A DNA stretch of 13,305 bases from DATJOQ01 sp050010455 (GTDB taxonomy: Bacteria > Desulfobacterota > Binatia > Binatales > Binataceae), in NCBI GenBank assembly GCA_050010455.1, contig JBEKLA010000100.1, positions 1-13,305 on the forward strand. The letters run 5' to 3'. The notes below the pieces were generated by a model. The model made no database searches. It was given only the letters and a program-made list of their open reading frames with translations, and had not been told where the DNA came from. Shown here in pieces: positions 5,920 through 12,292 of the stretch. Positions within the stretch are counted from its first letter, which is position 1, and each line of letters begins with the position of its first letter. Position numbers and translations under genes: made by a program.

Positions 5920-7008
5920 CTATCGCCTGGCGTTCGCGGTTGCTCGCTTTGAAGTGCGGCGGACGTTAGTAACTCTAATTGATTGAGCCCCGCCGCGAGC
6001 GTCGTCGAGCCTGACCAGCTCGTCGCGCTCGAACCAGGTGAGCTTGGCGGGCCTTCCGGCGCGAAGCGCTTTGACACCTCGTCCGGTCTCGAAGGAGCCG
6101 ATCGCGACCGCCTTAATCCCGGCCGCGCCCATCGCGGCGATCAGCCGCGTCATGCGCGCAGGTGCGATCGCGATAAGCAGCGCGCCGGAGCTAATCAAGC
6201 CCAGCGGATCGATTCCAAACAGCCGGCAGATATTGGCGGTCACAACGTAGACGGGAATTCTATCCAGATGCACCTCGGTACGAAGCCGGGCGGCATGCGC
6301 CATCTCATGGACCGCAGCGCCGATACCACCCTCGGTCGGATCGTGCATCGCATGCGCCCCGGTCTCGCCCGCGATCACTCCCGCCTCCAGAACCGAGGTT
6401 CCAGGATCGATACTCAACTCAAGCGCTTCGCATCGAGCGTGTTCGCCCAGCGCGGCAGCGATCTCACCGCCCCGCGAACCCGCCAGGATCAGCGTGCCTT
6501 CGATCCCGGCCGCGCCGGTCATCACCAGAGCGTCGCCAGCCTGCGCGCCGCCGCTCGACAGCAATCGCCGGTTATTGCTGAAACCGATCATCGTGGCGAT
6601 CAACACCGGACGCGTAACCGCGTCGGTCACTTCGGTATGGCCGCCGGTTATCGCAACCTTCATCCGCCGCGCGCTCGCGTCGAGTTCGGCGAACAGGCGT
6701 TGCACTTCGCCGGTTGTCGTCCCTGGCGGCAAGAGCGCCACCGCTTGCACGTAGCGCGGGCGAACGCCACGCGTCGCTAAGTCGTTGGCGTTAACTTGCA
6801 GCAACAGGTCGCTTGCTCCGTCGCCGGTCAACGTAATCGGATCGCTGGTGACTATGATGTACTCGCCGCCACGCGCGATCGCGGCGGTATCCTCGCCCAG
6901 CGCCGGCCCGACCTTAACGCTGGGATCAGGCGCCCCCAATCCACCGAGCAGCTTCGCCATCATCCGTGGTGGCAACTTGCCGCATTGAAGCGCCCTCTTT
7001 TTCTCCAT
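5920..7008 (-). CDS. HypE-like / AIR-synthase-fold protein without the HypE C-terminal cysteine
   Basis: The 362-residue product has the two-domain ATP-binding fold shared by PurM, ThiL, SelD and HypE. Visible marks are GKLPP near the N-terminus, GEDTAAI (about 38-44), TSDPITLTGD (54-63), VNANDLATRGVRP (72-84), AITGGHTEVTD (118-128), and AMHDPTEGGIGAAVHEMA (218-235), the last matching HypE's 'MRDPTRGG'. True HypE carries thiocarboxamide on a C-terminal cysteine (PRIC); this protein instead ends in a basic tail (SKRATANARR), so it cannot do HypE's nickel-iron hydrogenase chemistry. No hyp or hydrogenase genes are nearby. It is probably an ATP-dependent enzyme of the HypE-like AIR-synthase subfamily with unknown substrate. 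Start ATG 7008 is kept because GKLPP is conserved at the family N-terminus; no good Shine-Dalgarno precedes it. Confidence 0.82.
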   Translation of the reverse strand: MEKKRALQCGKLPPRMMAKLLGGLGAPDPSVKVGPALGEDTAAIARGGEYIIVTSDPITLTGDGASDLLLQVNANDLATRGVRPRYVQAVALLPPGTTTGEVQRLFAELDASARRMKVAITGGHTEVTDAVTRPVLIATMIGFSNNRRLLSSGGAQAGDALVMTGAAGIEGTLILAGSRGGEIAAALGEHARCEALELSIDPGTSVLEAGVIAGETGAHAMHDPTEGGIGAAVHEMAHAARLRTEVHLDRIPVYVVTANICRLFGIDPLGLISSGALLIAIAPARMTRLIAAMGAAGIKAVAIGSFETGRGVKALRAGRPAKLTWFERDELVRLDDARGGAQSIRVTNVRRTSKRATANARR

Positions 7009-7041
7009 AACTTCGGTATGTTAGTCGCAAACACGTGAAAC

Positions 7042-8871
7042 TTGGAAACAGGCCAACCCACCGCTGCTGAAGATTTCGCCGAGCGTGAGCCGGGCCTCGC
7101 GCCCGCTTCCGCCGGCGACGACCACGTCGCTTCGCCGTCGGATAGCGTCGGCGGCCGAACCTGGTTCGACGCTCTCGCCAAGCCGCGCGCCGCGCTTCCG
7201 ATCCTGCTCGGACTGGGCCTGATACTGTTCATCGTCAACCTCGGCGGCTACCCACTGTATACCAAGGGCGAGCCGCGCGAAGCGGTGATCGTGCTCGATA
7301 TGGTAAAGGGCGGCGGGCTTATCCTGCCGATGCGCGCCGGCGTCGAGCTTCCGTCGAAGCCCCCGATGATGCATTGGATGGCCGCGGCGTTGTCGGTCTT
7401 GATGGGCCGCGTCGACGAATGGACGGTGCGGCTGCCGTCGGCCGGTCTCGCCGTGCTGGGAATGATCATCTGCTACCTGTACGTGCGGCGGCTCTTCGAC
7501 GACAGGAGCGCGATGCTCTCGGCGCTGATGCTCGGCACTACGATGCAGTATCTCCAGGCGGGAAGCGGGGCACGCGTCGATATGACGCTGACCTTCTTCA
7601 TGGAGATAGCGTTTTTCGAGTTTCTGATGATCGCGGAGGGGCTCACCACTCGCCGCTTGTTGCTCTACTTCGCCTTGGGAGCGGCGGTGCTTTCCAAGGG
7701 GCCGGTGGGATTGGCGTTGCCCGCGGGCGTCGCCGCGATCTGGATTCTTATCGAGCGCCGTTTCGATCTGCTTGGCAGCCTCAAGCTTGTTCAGGGCGCG
7801 GGAGTGGTCTGTCTGTTGGCGGGAGGATGGTATCTCGCGGCGGCGTGGGTTGGCGGCGCGTCATTTTTCCGTAAGCAGATTCTGATGGAGAACGTTTTCA
7901 CCTTCCTCCACAGCCGTCAGCTGAGCGGCGGCCACGCCCATCCCTTCTACTATGTCGAGCTGGCGCTGCTCGCGGGCTTTTTCCCGTGGTCTATTTTCAT
8001 CCCCGGGCTCGCCGTTCTGTTCAGGGCCAGGAACTACGCGTCAAACCCCAGAGTCCGTTATCTGGTCGTGTGGATCGCGACCGTGCTGCTCTTTTACAAC
8101 CTCGCCCATAGCAAGCGCGGGGTTTATCTGCTTGCGCTCTACCCTGCGCTGTCGGCCGCGACGGCCCTGTTCATCGTCGACGTGACGGATCGATCGCGAC
8201 CCAGGCCGCGATGGCTCGACGCCATTTCGATCGCTGCCGGCGCTTTCTTCATGGCCGCGACCGTCGCGGGTCTGCTCGGATTCGCGGCGCTGAAGCTATG
8301 GCCTTCGATATTGGCTCGCTTGCTTACGCTCTTCGGACTGCGAGTGGCGGGCTTCTTGCCCAACCTGACTATGCGGGTGCACGCCGTATCAGCGCTGATG
8401 ATTCTCGCAGCGATCGCTACCTTGGGCATTTATCTTTGGCGTGTGCGCCCGCGTATCGAAGCCGTGATCGCCGCCGTGGCGGGCGGCGTCGCCTGTTTGA
8501 CGCTCGCCGCCAACCTGTTCGTCGTTCCCGCTATCGCGGATACGCTGACGCTGAAGCAATTCGCGCGCGAAGCAGCCGGCATCATCGACGGCCACAGCGT
8601 CGCGTATATCGGTGGACTCAACTACGACTTCGCGTTTTACAGCGCAATGACGATCCCGATCGTCGCCAAGGCCGACGATGCCAGTTCGGATTATCTGCTG
8701 GTGTGGACCGACACCTATCCGCTAATCTCGCCCGCCGCTCGCGGCAATCTGACAATTGTTCTGCGGAGCCAACCGACCGACCTCGACGGCAGCGGCGGCA
8801 TGATCCTGCTCAAACGCACGCCCTCCGGAGCCGCGTCGGCGAGACCTGATTCAGGCTTGCCACGGCTGTAG
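7042..8871 (+). CDS. ArnT-like membrane glycosyltransferase (GT39/GT83, PMT_2 type)
   Basis: A 609-residue integral membrane protein with about a dozen hydrophobic segments (first at about 51-67). The first periplasmic loop carries TKGEPREAVIV (74-84), equivalent to the acidic catalytic 'DExxYAE' loop of GT-C enzymes such as ArnT, and then KPPMMHW (106-112), which matches the KPP[LM]xxW motif of the family. A positively charged helix-turn segment WTVRLPSA follows at 127-134. The family moves a sugar from a polyprenyl-phosphate donor to lipid A, glycans or proteins on the outer face of the inner membrane. The acceptor here is not predictable. A Gly/Ala/Asp-rich 40-residue tail precedes the first membrane helix. 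Start codon is TTG 7042, since an in-frame stop lies at 7036-7038 and no ATG or GTG follows before the first helix; no Shine-Dalgarno is seen. It ends 12 nt before the antitoxin gene. Confidence 0.88.
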   Translation: METGQPTAAEDFAEREPGLAPASAGDDHVASPSDSVGGRTWFDALAKPRAALPILLGLGLILFIVNLGGYPLYTKGEPREAVIVLDMVKGGGLILPMRAGVELPSKPPMMHWMAAALSVLMGRVDEWTVRLPSAGLAVLGMIICYLYVRRLFDDRSAMLSALMLGTTMQYLQAGSGARVDMTLTFFMEIAFFEFLMIAEGLTTRRLLLYFALGAAVLSKGPVGLALPAGVAAIWILIERRFDLLGSLKLVQGAGVVCLLAGGWYLAAAWVGGASFFRKQILMENVFTFLHSRQLSGGHAHPFYYVELALLAGFFPWSIFIPGLAVLFRARNYASNPRVRYLVVWIATVLLFYNLAHSKRGVYLLALYPALSAATALFIVDVTDRSRPRPRWLDAISIAAGAFFMAATVAGLLGFAALKLWPSILARLLTLFGLRVAGFLPNLTMRVHAVSALMILAAIATLGIYLWRVRPRIEAVIAAVAGGVACLTLAANLFVVPAIADTLTLKQFAREAAGIIDGHSVAYIGGLNYDFAFYSAMTIPIVAKADDASSDYLLVWTDTYPLISPAARGNLTIVLRSQPTDLDGSGGMILLKRTPSGAASARPDSGLPRL

Positions 8872-8883
8872 GATGTTCACATC

Positions 8884-9126
8884 GTGAAGATCGAAAGCAT
8901 CAAACAGGTCAAGGCGCGCTTCAACCGCATAGTCAGCGAGCTTCCCACCGAAGGATCGGTCGTCATCACCAGGAACGGGCAACCGTGCGCGGTGCTGATG
9001 CCAATCACCGAGGACACCGACCTTGAGGTTGTTGCCCTTTCGCAGAACAAGCGTTTCTGGAAGCTGTACGACGCAGCGGCCGACAAAGCCGATCGCGAAG
9101 GTTGGACCGCGCTCGATGAGATCTGA
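8884..9126 (+). CDS. Phd/YefM-family antitoxin, without a toxin partner
   Basis: An 80-residue protein with the classical antitoxin N-terminus: KIESIKQVKARFNRIVSEL, then a strand-turn VVITRNGQPCAVLMP at about 26-40. These residues form the DNA-binding fold of Phd/YefM type II antitoxins. The C-terminal half (about 41-80, ending EGWTALDEI) is a helical region that would neutralise a toxin. Downstream there is no Doc or RelE-like toxin: the next gene is a sirtuin on the opposite strand. Start is GTG 8884 with AGGATG at 8870-8875 overlapping the stop of the glycosyltransferase, so the two genes are likely co-transcribed. An orphan antitoxin may act as an autoregulator or cross-talk with a toxin elsewhere. 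Confidence 0.85.
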   Translation: MKIESIKQVKARFNRIVSELPTEGSVVITRNGQPCAVLMPITEDTDLEVVALSQNKRFWKLYDAAADKADREGWTALDEI

Positions 9127-9131
9127 TTAGC

Positions 9132-9150
9132 GGCGGCCGAATCGGCCGTC
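9132..9150. terminator. Hairpin between convergent genes
   Basis: GG-CGGCCG (9132-9139) pairs with CGGCCG-TC (9143-9150) across an AAT loop: eight pairs, one G-U. A competing longer stem GCGGCGGC (9130-9137) / GCCGCCGC (9157-9164) is also possible. It fills most of the 42-bp gap between the antitoxin gene and the sirtuin gene and could end transcription from both sides. There is no U-tract on either strand. Confidence 0.45.
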
Positions 9151-9168
9151 AATCGCGCCGCCGCCCGC

Positions 9169-9972
9169 TCAGGACAGCGTTGCGGCGCGGCGCTTCGCCG
9201 CCGCCTTCACCAGGCGCGGAAGCACTACCGCCGAGCCGCCGCGCAGGCTCACGTCGCAAACCCGCGTGATCTCGCTCTCGTAAAGGTTGACCTCGATTAG
9301 CTTCCCGCCGTGCTCTCTGACTTCGAGCGCAAAGCCGGCTGCCGGATAGACGGTTGCCGAAGTGCCAACCACGATCACCAAGTCCGCCTGCGACGCGTGA
9401 GTCGCACACTGTTCCAGCACATCGGGCGGAATCGGTTCGCCGAAGGAAACCGTATCGCTCTTGAGTAGTCCGTCGCATCGCGGGCAATGCGGCGGCAGTT
9501 CGTCGAGATTGACCTCGTCCCACTGGTAACGCGAGCCGCATTCGAGGCATCGGATCAGCTTGAAATTGCCGTGGATCTCAGCCAGATCGATTTGCCCCGC
9601 CTGGCGATGCAGGTCATCGACGTTCTGCGTGATCACAAACCGAATCAGCCCCATCGCCTCCAGTTCGGACAGCGCGAAGTGACCGGGATTCGGCTTGGCC
9701 GTTTGCAGCGGCGCGAACAGCTCGTCGTCCTGCCGCCTGAGCCGGTCCTGCCAAGCCTTCTTCGGATCGGCAAGGAAGATTTGATATCCGTTCATCGGCG
9801 GCTCGCCGTACTTGGTCCATAAACCGCCCGGACCACGAAACGGCGGTATCCCGCTCTCGACCGACATCCCGGCGCCGGTCAGCGCGATCGCGTATTCGGC
9901 TTCGACCAACAGCTCCGCCGCCTGTTCAATCTCGTCGTCAGTAGCGATTCTGGATTCGTCTTCTCTCGGCAT
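9169..9972 (-). CDS. NAD-dependent protein deacylase (sirtuin, Sir2 family)
   Basis: Sirtuins remove acyl groups from lysines using NAD+, giving nicotinamide and O-acyl-ADP-ribose. The 267-residue protein shows all core motifs: GAGMSVESGIPPFRG (33-47), TQNVDDLHRQAG (115-126), the catalytic His134 in EIHGNF, four zinc cysteines (Cys142, Cys145, Cys163, Cys166) and VVGTSATVYPAA (201-212). The usual hydrophobic nucleotide pocket is intact, and I see no clear desuccinylase Tyr/Arg pair, so acetyl substrates are more likely. The start at 9972 is chosen over the longer frame to 10089 because it has a strong purine run GAGGGGGAG (minus strand 9989-9981) 8 nt upstream and the extra 39 residues look like non-coding. 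Acyl-CoA-rich metabolism (next operon) makes lysine acylation control plausible. Confidence 0.92.
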   Translation of the reverse strand: MPREDESRIATDDEIEQAAELLVEAEYAIALTGAGMSVESGIPPFRGPGGLWTKYGEPPMNGYQIFLADPKKAWQDRLRRQDDELFAPLQTAKPNPGHFALSELEAMGLIRFVITQNVDDLHRQAGQIDLAEIHGNFKLIRCLECGSRYQWDEVNLDELPPHCPRCDGLLKSDTVSFGEPIPPDVLEQCATHASQADLVIVVGTSATVYPAAGFALEVREHGGKLIEVNLYESEITRVCDVSLRGGSAVVLPRLVKAAAKRRAATLS

Positions 9973-9980
9973 CCTCGACG

Positions 9981-9989
9981 CTCCCCCTC
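9981..9989 (-). promoter_or_regulatory. Ribosome-binding site fixing the sirtuin start
   Basis: The minus strand reads GAGGGGGAG here, separated by 8 nt from the ATG at 9972-9970. This strong purine run decides between that start and the upstream in-frame ATG at 10089. Confidence 0.55.
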
Positions 9990-10159
9990 TTTGATGACCT
10001 ATCACGGCCCGATCGCAACCGTCAAAAGAGTGACTCTCGCTCCCGAGTGGCGCCGTCGGATGCCGCCGGCTCGGCTGGACGATCGTCATCGCGCGATCTA
10101 TATACGGTTAATTCAACGTGAACGGGCGGTCGCGGCGACTTATGATCGCGCGCGCCGAC

Positions 10160-10165
10160 AGGAGA
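10160..10165 (+). promoter_or_regulatory. Ribosome-binding site fixing the thiolase-like start
   Basis: AGGAGA lies 5 nt before ATG 10171. It selects that start over the upstream in-frame ATG at 9991, whose 60 extra residues are Arg-rich and unlike any thiolase N-terminus. Confidence 0.7.
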
Positions 10166-10170
10166 ATTAC

Positions 10171-11361
10171 ATGAGCAAGCGCGGCGGAGCACTCGCTGCC
10201 GTGGTCGGTATCGGCGAAGTTCCAACCGGTAACTTTCCGGAGCGCACAGCGCTGGAAGCGGGCGCGCAGGCGGCCCGGATGGCGGTTCGCGACAGCGGAA
10301 TAGACAAGCGCGATATCGACTTCGTCATCCCGGCCGGAGCGATCTACAGCAGAGATTTCAACAGCGATCTGGTGTTCGGCAGGCTGGTCGAGGAACTCGG
10401 TCTGCTAGGCAGCGTCCATGCCAACGTGCAGGTGATGGCGGGCGGCGCGACCGGCAGCAACCTGCTTAAGGTTGCCGCAGGTTTGGTTCACACGGGCCTG
10501 GCGAAAAACGTCCTTTGCGTGCACGCCGAAAAGCTCGCGAGCGGCCTGCCGATCGAGGTCGCGATCGACGTGTTCTCGACTCTCGGCATTCCGGAGGAAT
10601 GGGAGCGGCCTTACGGCCAGCACTTCAGCTCGATCGCGGCGCTGATGACGCGTCGATACATGGAGGAAACCGGAACCACTGCCGAGCAGCTGGCCTCGGT
10701 GTGCGTGTCGCAGCGGAAATGGGCCGAGCTCAATCCCAACGCGATGTTTCGCAAGCCGTTGACGGTCGCGGAAGTGCTCGCTTCGAAGATTCTGTCGGAG
10801 CCGCTGCACGCCAAGGAGTCTAACGTGCTCGCCGACGGAGCTTCGGCGTTTGTCGTGACCTCGGCAGAGCGCGCCGCCGACGTTACCGCCACTCCGGTCT
10901 ACCTGCTCGGAGCCGGCGGCCGCGTCACGCACTATTCGTTATCGCAAGAAAAGGACATGGTGCATTTCGGATACGCCGAGGCCGCGCGCGACGCCTTCGC
11001 GATGGCTGGAATCGGCCCCAAGGATATCGACATCGCGGAGATTTACGACTCCTATCCGGTGGTGAACCTGTGCGTTCTCGAGGAACTCGGGCTGGTGCCG
11101 AGGGGCGAGGCCGGCGCGTTCGTCGCGGCGGGCCATACCTGGCCCGGAGGAAAGCTGCCGATGACCACCAACGGCGGGATGCTGTCGCAGGGCCATACAG
11201 GCGCCGGCGGCGGAGTCGCGATTCTGGTCGAGGCCGTCCGCCAACTGATGGGCAAGGCTGGCGCGCGCCAGGTCAAGAACGCGAAGATCGCGGTCGAAAC
11301 CAGCGTCGGCGGCTCGTACATGGACGCCCAGGTGCTGGTGCTGAGCAAGGAGGTGCGGTGA
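10171..11361 (+). CDS. Thiolase-fold protein lacking catalytic cysteines (Ltp2/SCP2-thiolase-like, probable aldolase)
   Basis: A 396-residue thiolase-superfamily protein of the non-specific lipid-transfer/SCP2 type. It has the N-terminal VVGIGEVPTG, a GAQAARMAVRDSGI helix, ADGASAFVVTSAERA (221-235), and the C-terminal NGGMLSQGHTGAGG (334-347) with His342 conserved. The nucleophilic cysteine that should lie in the 'NCSTGS' turn is replaced: the equivalent segment is MAGGATGS (89-96), with Gly92 at the Cys position. The second thiolase cysteine near the C-terminus is Ser378 (ETSVGGS). It therefore cannot do classical thiolysis. A tyrosine, Tyr292 in EIYDSYP, sits at the position where SCP2 thiolases have His. 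This pattern matches Ltp2-type retro-aldolases, which need a DUF35 partner; such a gene follows with overlap. Expected substrate: a beta-hydroxyacyl-CoA with a bulky carbon chain. Confidence 0.88.
   Translation: MSKRGGALAAVVGIGEVPTGNFPERTALEAGAQAARMAVRDSGIDKRDIDFVIPAGAIYSRDFNSDLVFGRLVEELGLLGSVHANVQVMAGGATGSNLLKVAAGLVHTGLAKNVLCVHAEKLASGLPIEVAIDVFSTLGIPEEWERPYGQHFSSIAALMTRRYMEETGTTAEQLASVCVSQRKWAELNPNAMFRKPLTVAEVLASKILSEPLHAKESNVLADGASAFVVTSAERAADVTATPVYLLGAGGRVTHYSLSQEKDMVHFGYAEAARDAFAMAGIGPKDIDIAEIYDSYPVVNLCVLEELGLVPRGEAGAFVAAGHTWPGGKLPMTTNGGMLSQGHTGAGGGVAILVEAVRQLMGKAGARQVKNAKIAVETSVGGSYMDAQVLVLSKEVR
11347..11353 (+). promoter_or_regulatory. Internal ribosome-binding site of the DUF35 gene
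   Basis: AAGGAGG sits inside the last codons of the thiolase-like gene, 7 nt before ATG 11361. With the TGATG overlap it supports translational coupling and start choice (ATG 11361 rather than the next ATG at 11364 is preferred, but both are possible). Confidence 0.7.
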
Positions 11362-11735
11362 TGATGACGATAGCGAAGCCTTTCTTCGAGGGCCTGAGCC
11401 GGCGTCAGTTGCTGCTGCCCTGGTGCAAGGCGTGCGGCAAGCCTCATTTCTACCCGCGCTCGGCCTGCCCACACTGTTGGGGCGAGGAATACGATTGGCG
11501 CCCGGCCGCGGGGACCGGCACCGTGCATACCTTCACAATCGTTCGCTCGAATCCGCCCAGCGCGTTTCGCCCGCGATTGCCCTTTACGATCGCGATTATC
11601 GATCTCGACGAGGGCGTGCGCCTGATGAGCAATATCCTCAGCGATTCCGCTACCCTTAAGATCGGCGATCGCGTCAAGGTCGAGTTCGTCGAGCGCGACA
11701 ATCAGATGCTGCCGCTGTTTCGGGCCGTCTCGTGA
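11361..11735 (+). CDS. DUF35 OB-fold / Zn-ribbon acyl-CoA-binding protein
   Basis: A 124-residue DUF35-type protein. An N-terminal helix FFEGLSRRQLLLPWC leads to a rubredoxin-like zinc ribbon with Cys22-x2-Cys25 and Cys36-x2-Cys39 (CKACGKPHFYP, ACPHC). The following OB-fold begins GTGTVHTFTIVRS (about 51-63) and continues FTIAIIDLDEGVRLMSNIL (about 75-93) and a GDRVKVEFVER strand (102-112). DUF35 proteins bind thiolase-superfamily partners and help hold the CoA ester; the DUF35 domain of ChsH2 activates the aldolase Ltp2 in steroid degradation. Here it is a separate gene whose ATG overlaps the thiolase-like stop (TGATG) and whose own stop overlaps the MaoC start (GTGA), so all three products are probably made together in one complex. 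Confidence 0.9.
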   Translation: MMTIAKPFFEGLSRRQLLLPWCKACGKPHFYPRSACPHCWGEEYDWRPAAGTGTVHTFTIVRSNPPSAFRPRLPFTIAIIDLDEGVRLMSNILSDSATLKIGDRVKVEFVERDNQMLPLFRAVS

Positions 11736-12175
11736 CGATCGGGTGGGAGGATTTCCCGGTCGGACGATCGGTGACGACGCCCTCGGTTACGATAACCGAA
11801 ACCCACGTCGTCCAGTTCGGGACGCTCACCGGCGACTGGTACTGGCTGCACATGAACGCCGCGGCGGCCGCGCGCGGGCCCTTCGGACAGCGAATCGCGC
11901 ATGGTCCGCTCACGTTCGTGATGGCGGTCGGCCTGATGTACCAAAGCCAGGCCTACGGCGATTGTATCCTGGCCTGGCTGGGCGCGAATAATCTTCGCGC
12001 CACGGCGCCGGTGCGTTTCGGCGACACGATTCATGTTGTCGCGACGGTGACCGAGGCCCGTCAGAGCAAACAGCCCGATCGCGGGGTCGTCACCCTGAAC
12101 TACGTGGTGCGCAATCAGAACGACAAGGCCGTCATGTCGTTCGATTTCACGCTCCTGATGCGCTCGCGTTCATGA
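11732..12175 (+). CDS. MaoC-like enoyl-CoA hydratase (hot-dog fold)
   Basis: A 147-residue hot-dog protein. The hydratase-2 motif is present: FGTLTGDWYWLHMN at 29-42, with the catalytic Asp35 and His40 in the GDx4H spacing, followed by HGPLTFVMAVGLMYQ (57-71), the helix-start segment of MaoC. It adds water to trans-2-enoyl-CoA to give a (3R)-hydroxyacyl-CoA in the cytoplasm. The length equals a single MaoC domain, so it should dimerise with itself. Start is GTG 11732, overlapping the DUF35 stop by four bases. Its product would be exactly the beta-hydroxyacyl-CoA that the neighbouring thiolase-like/DUF35 pair could cleave, giving a hydratase-then-aldolase sequence. In mycobacteria the MaoC and DUF35 parts are fused in ChsH2; here they are separate genes. 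Confidence 0.9.
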   Translation: MTIGWEDFPVGRSVTTPSVTITETHVVQFGTLTGDWYWLHMNAAAAARGPFGQRIAHGPLTFVMAVGLMYQSQAYGDCILAWLGANNLRATAPVRFGDTIHVVATVTEARQSKQPDRGVVTLNYVVRNQNDKAVMSFDFTLLMRSRS

Positions 12176-12192
12176 CGCAGCACGTCGAGAGC

Positions 12193-12208
12193 ACCCGGCG
12201 GGCCGGGT
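12193..12208 (+). terminator. Hairpin after the MaoC gene
   Basis: ACCCGG (12193-12198) pairs with CCGGGT (12203-12208) across a CGGG loop, 17 nt after the stop of the hydratase gene. It may end or attenuate the three-gene transcript before the crotonase gene. No U-tract follows, so read-through into the crotonase gene is possible. Confidence 0.4.
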
Positions 12209-12277
12209 CAGCTCACGCTGCTCACATTGTCGCCCGCGCATTACAAGCTTAAACATAAAAGACTGTTCAAAAGTCTC

Positions 12278-12283
12278 GGAGGT
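12278..12283 (+). promoter_or_regulatory. Ribosome-binding site fixing the crotonase start
   Basis: GGAGGT lies 9 nt before ATG 12293. It selects that codon over an in-frame TTG at 12287 (3-nt spacing) and over the further upstream in-frame TTG at 12227. Confidence 0.75.
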
Positions 12284-12292
12284 AAATTGACG

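Noticed and set aside
9973..10089. 39-residue N-terminal extension of the sirtuin
   Set aside because: The extension has no family similarity; the start at 9972 has a strong ribosome-binding site and leads directly into the conserved sirtuin core.
9991..10170. 60-residue N-terminal extension of the thiolase-like protein
   Set aside because: AGGAGA before ATG 10171 and the thiolase-like N-terminus (VVGIGEVPTG) fix the start there; the extension is Arg-rich and overlaps the sirtuin upstream region.
12241..12276. A/T-rich patch before the crotonase gene as a promoter
   Set aside because: No -35/-10 pair with acceptable sequence and spacing could be found, so it is not annotated as a promoter.
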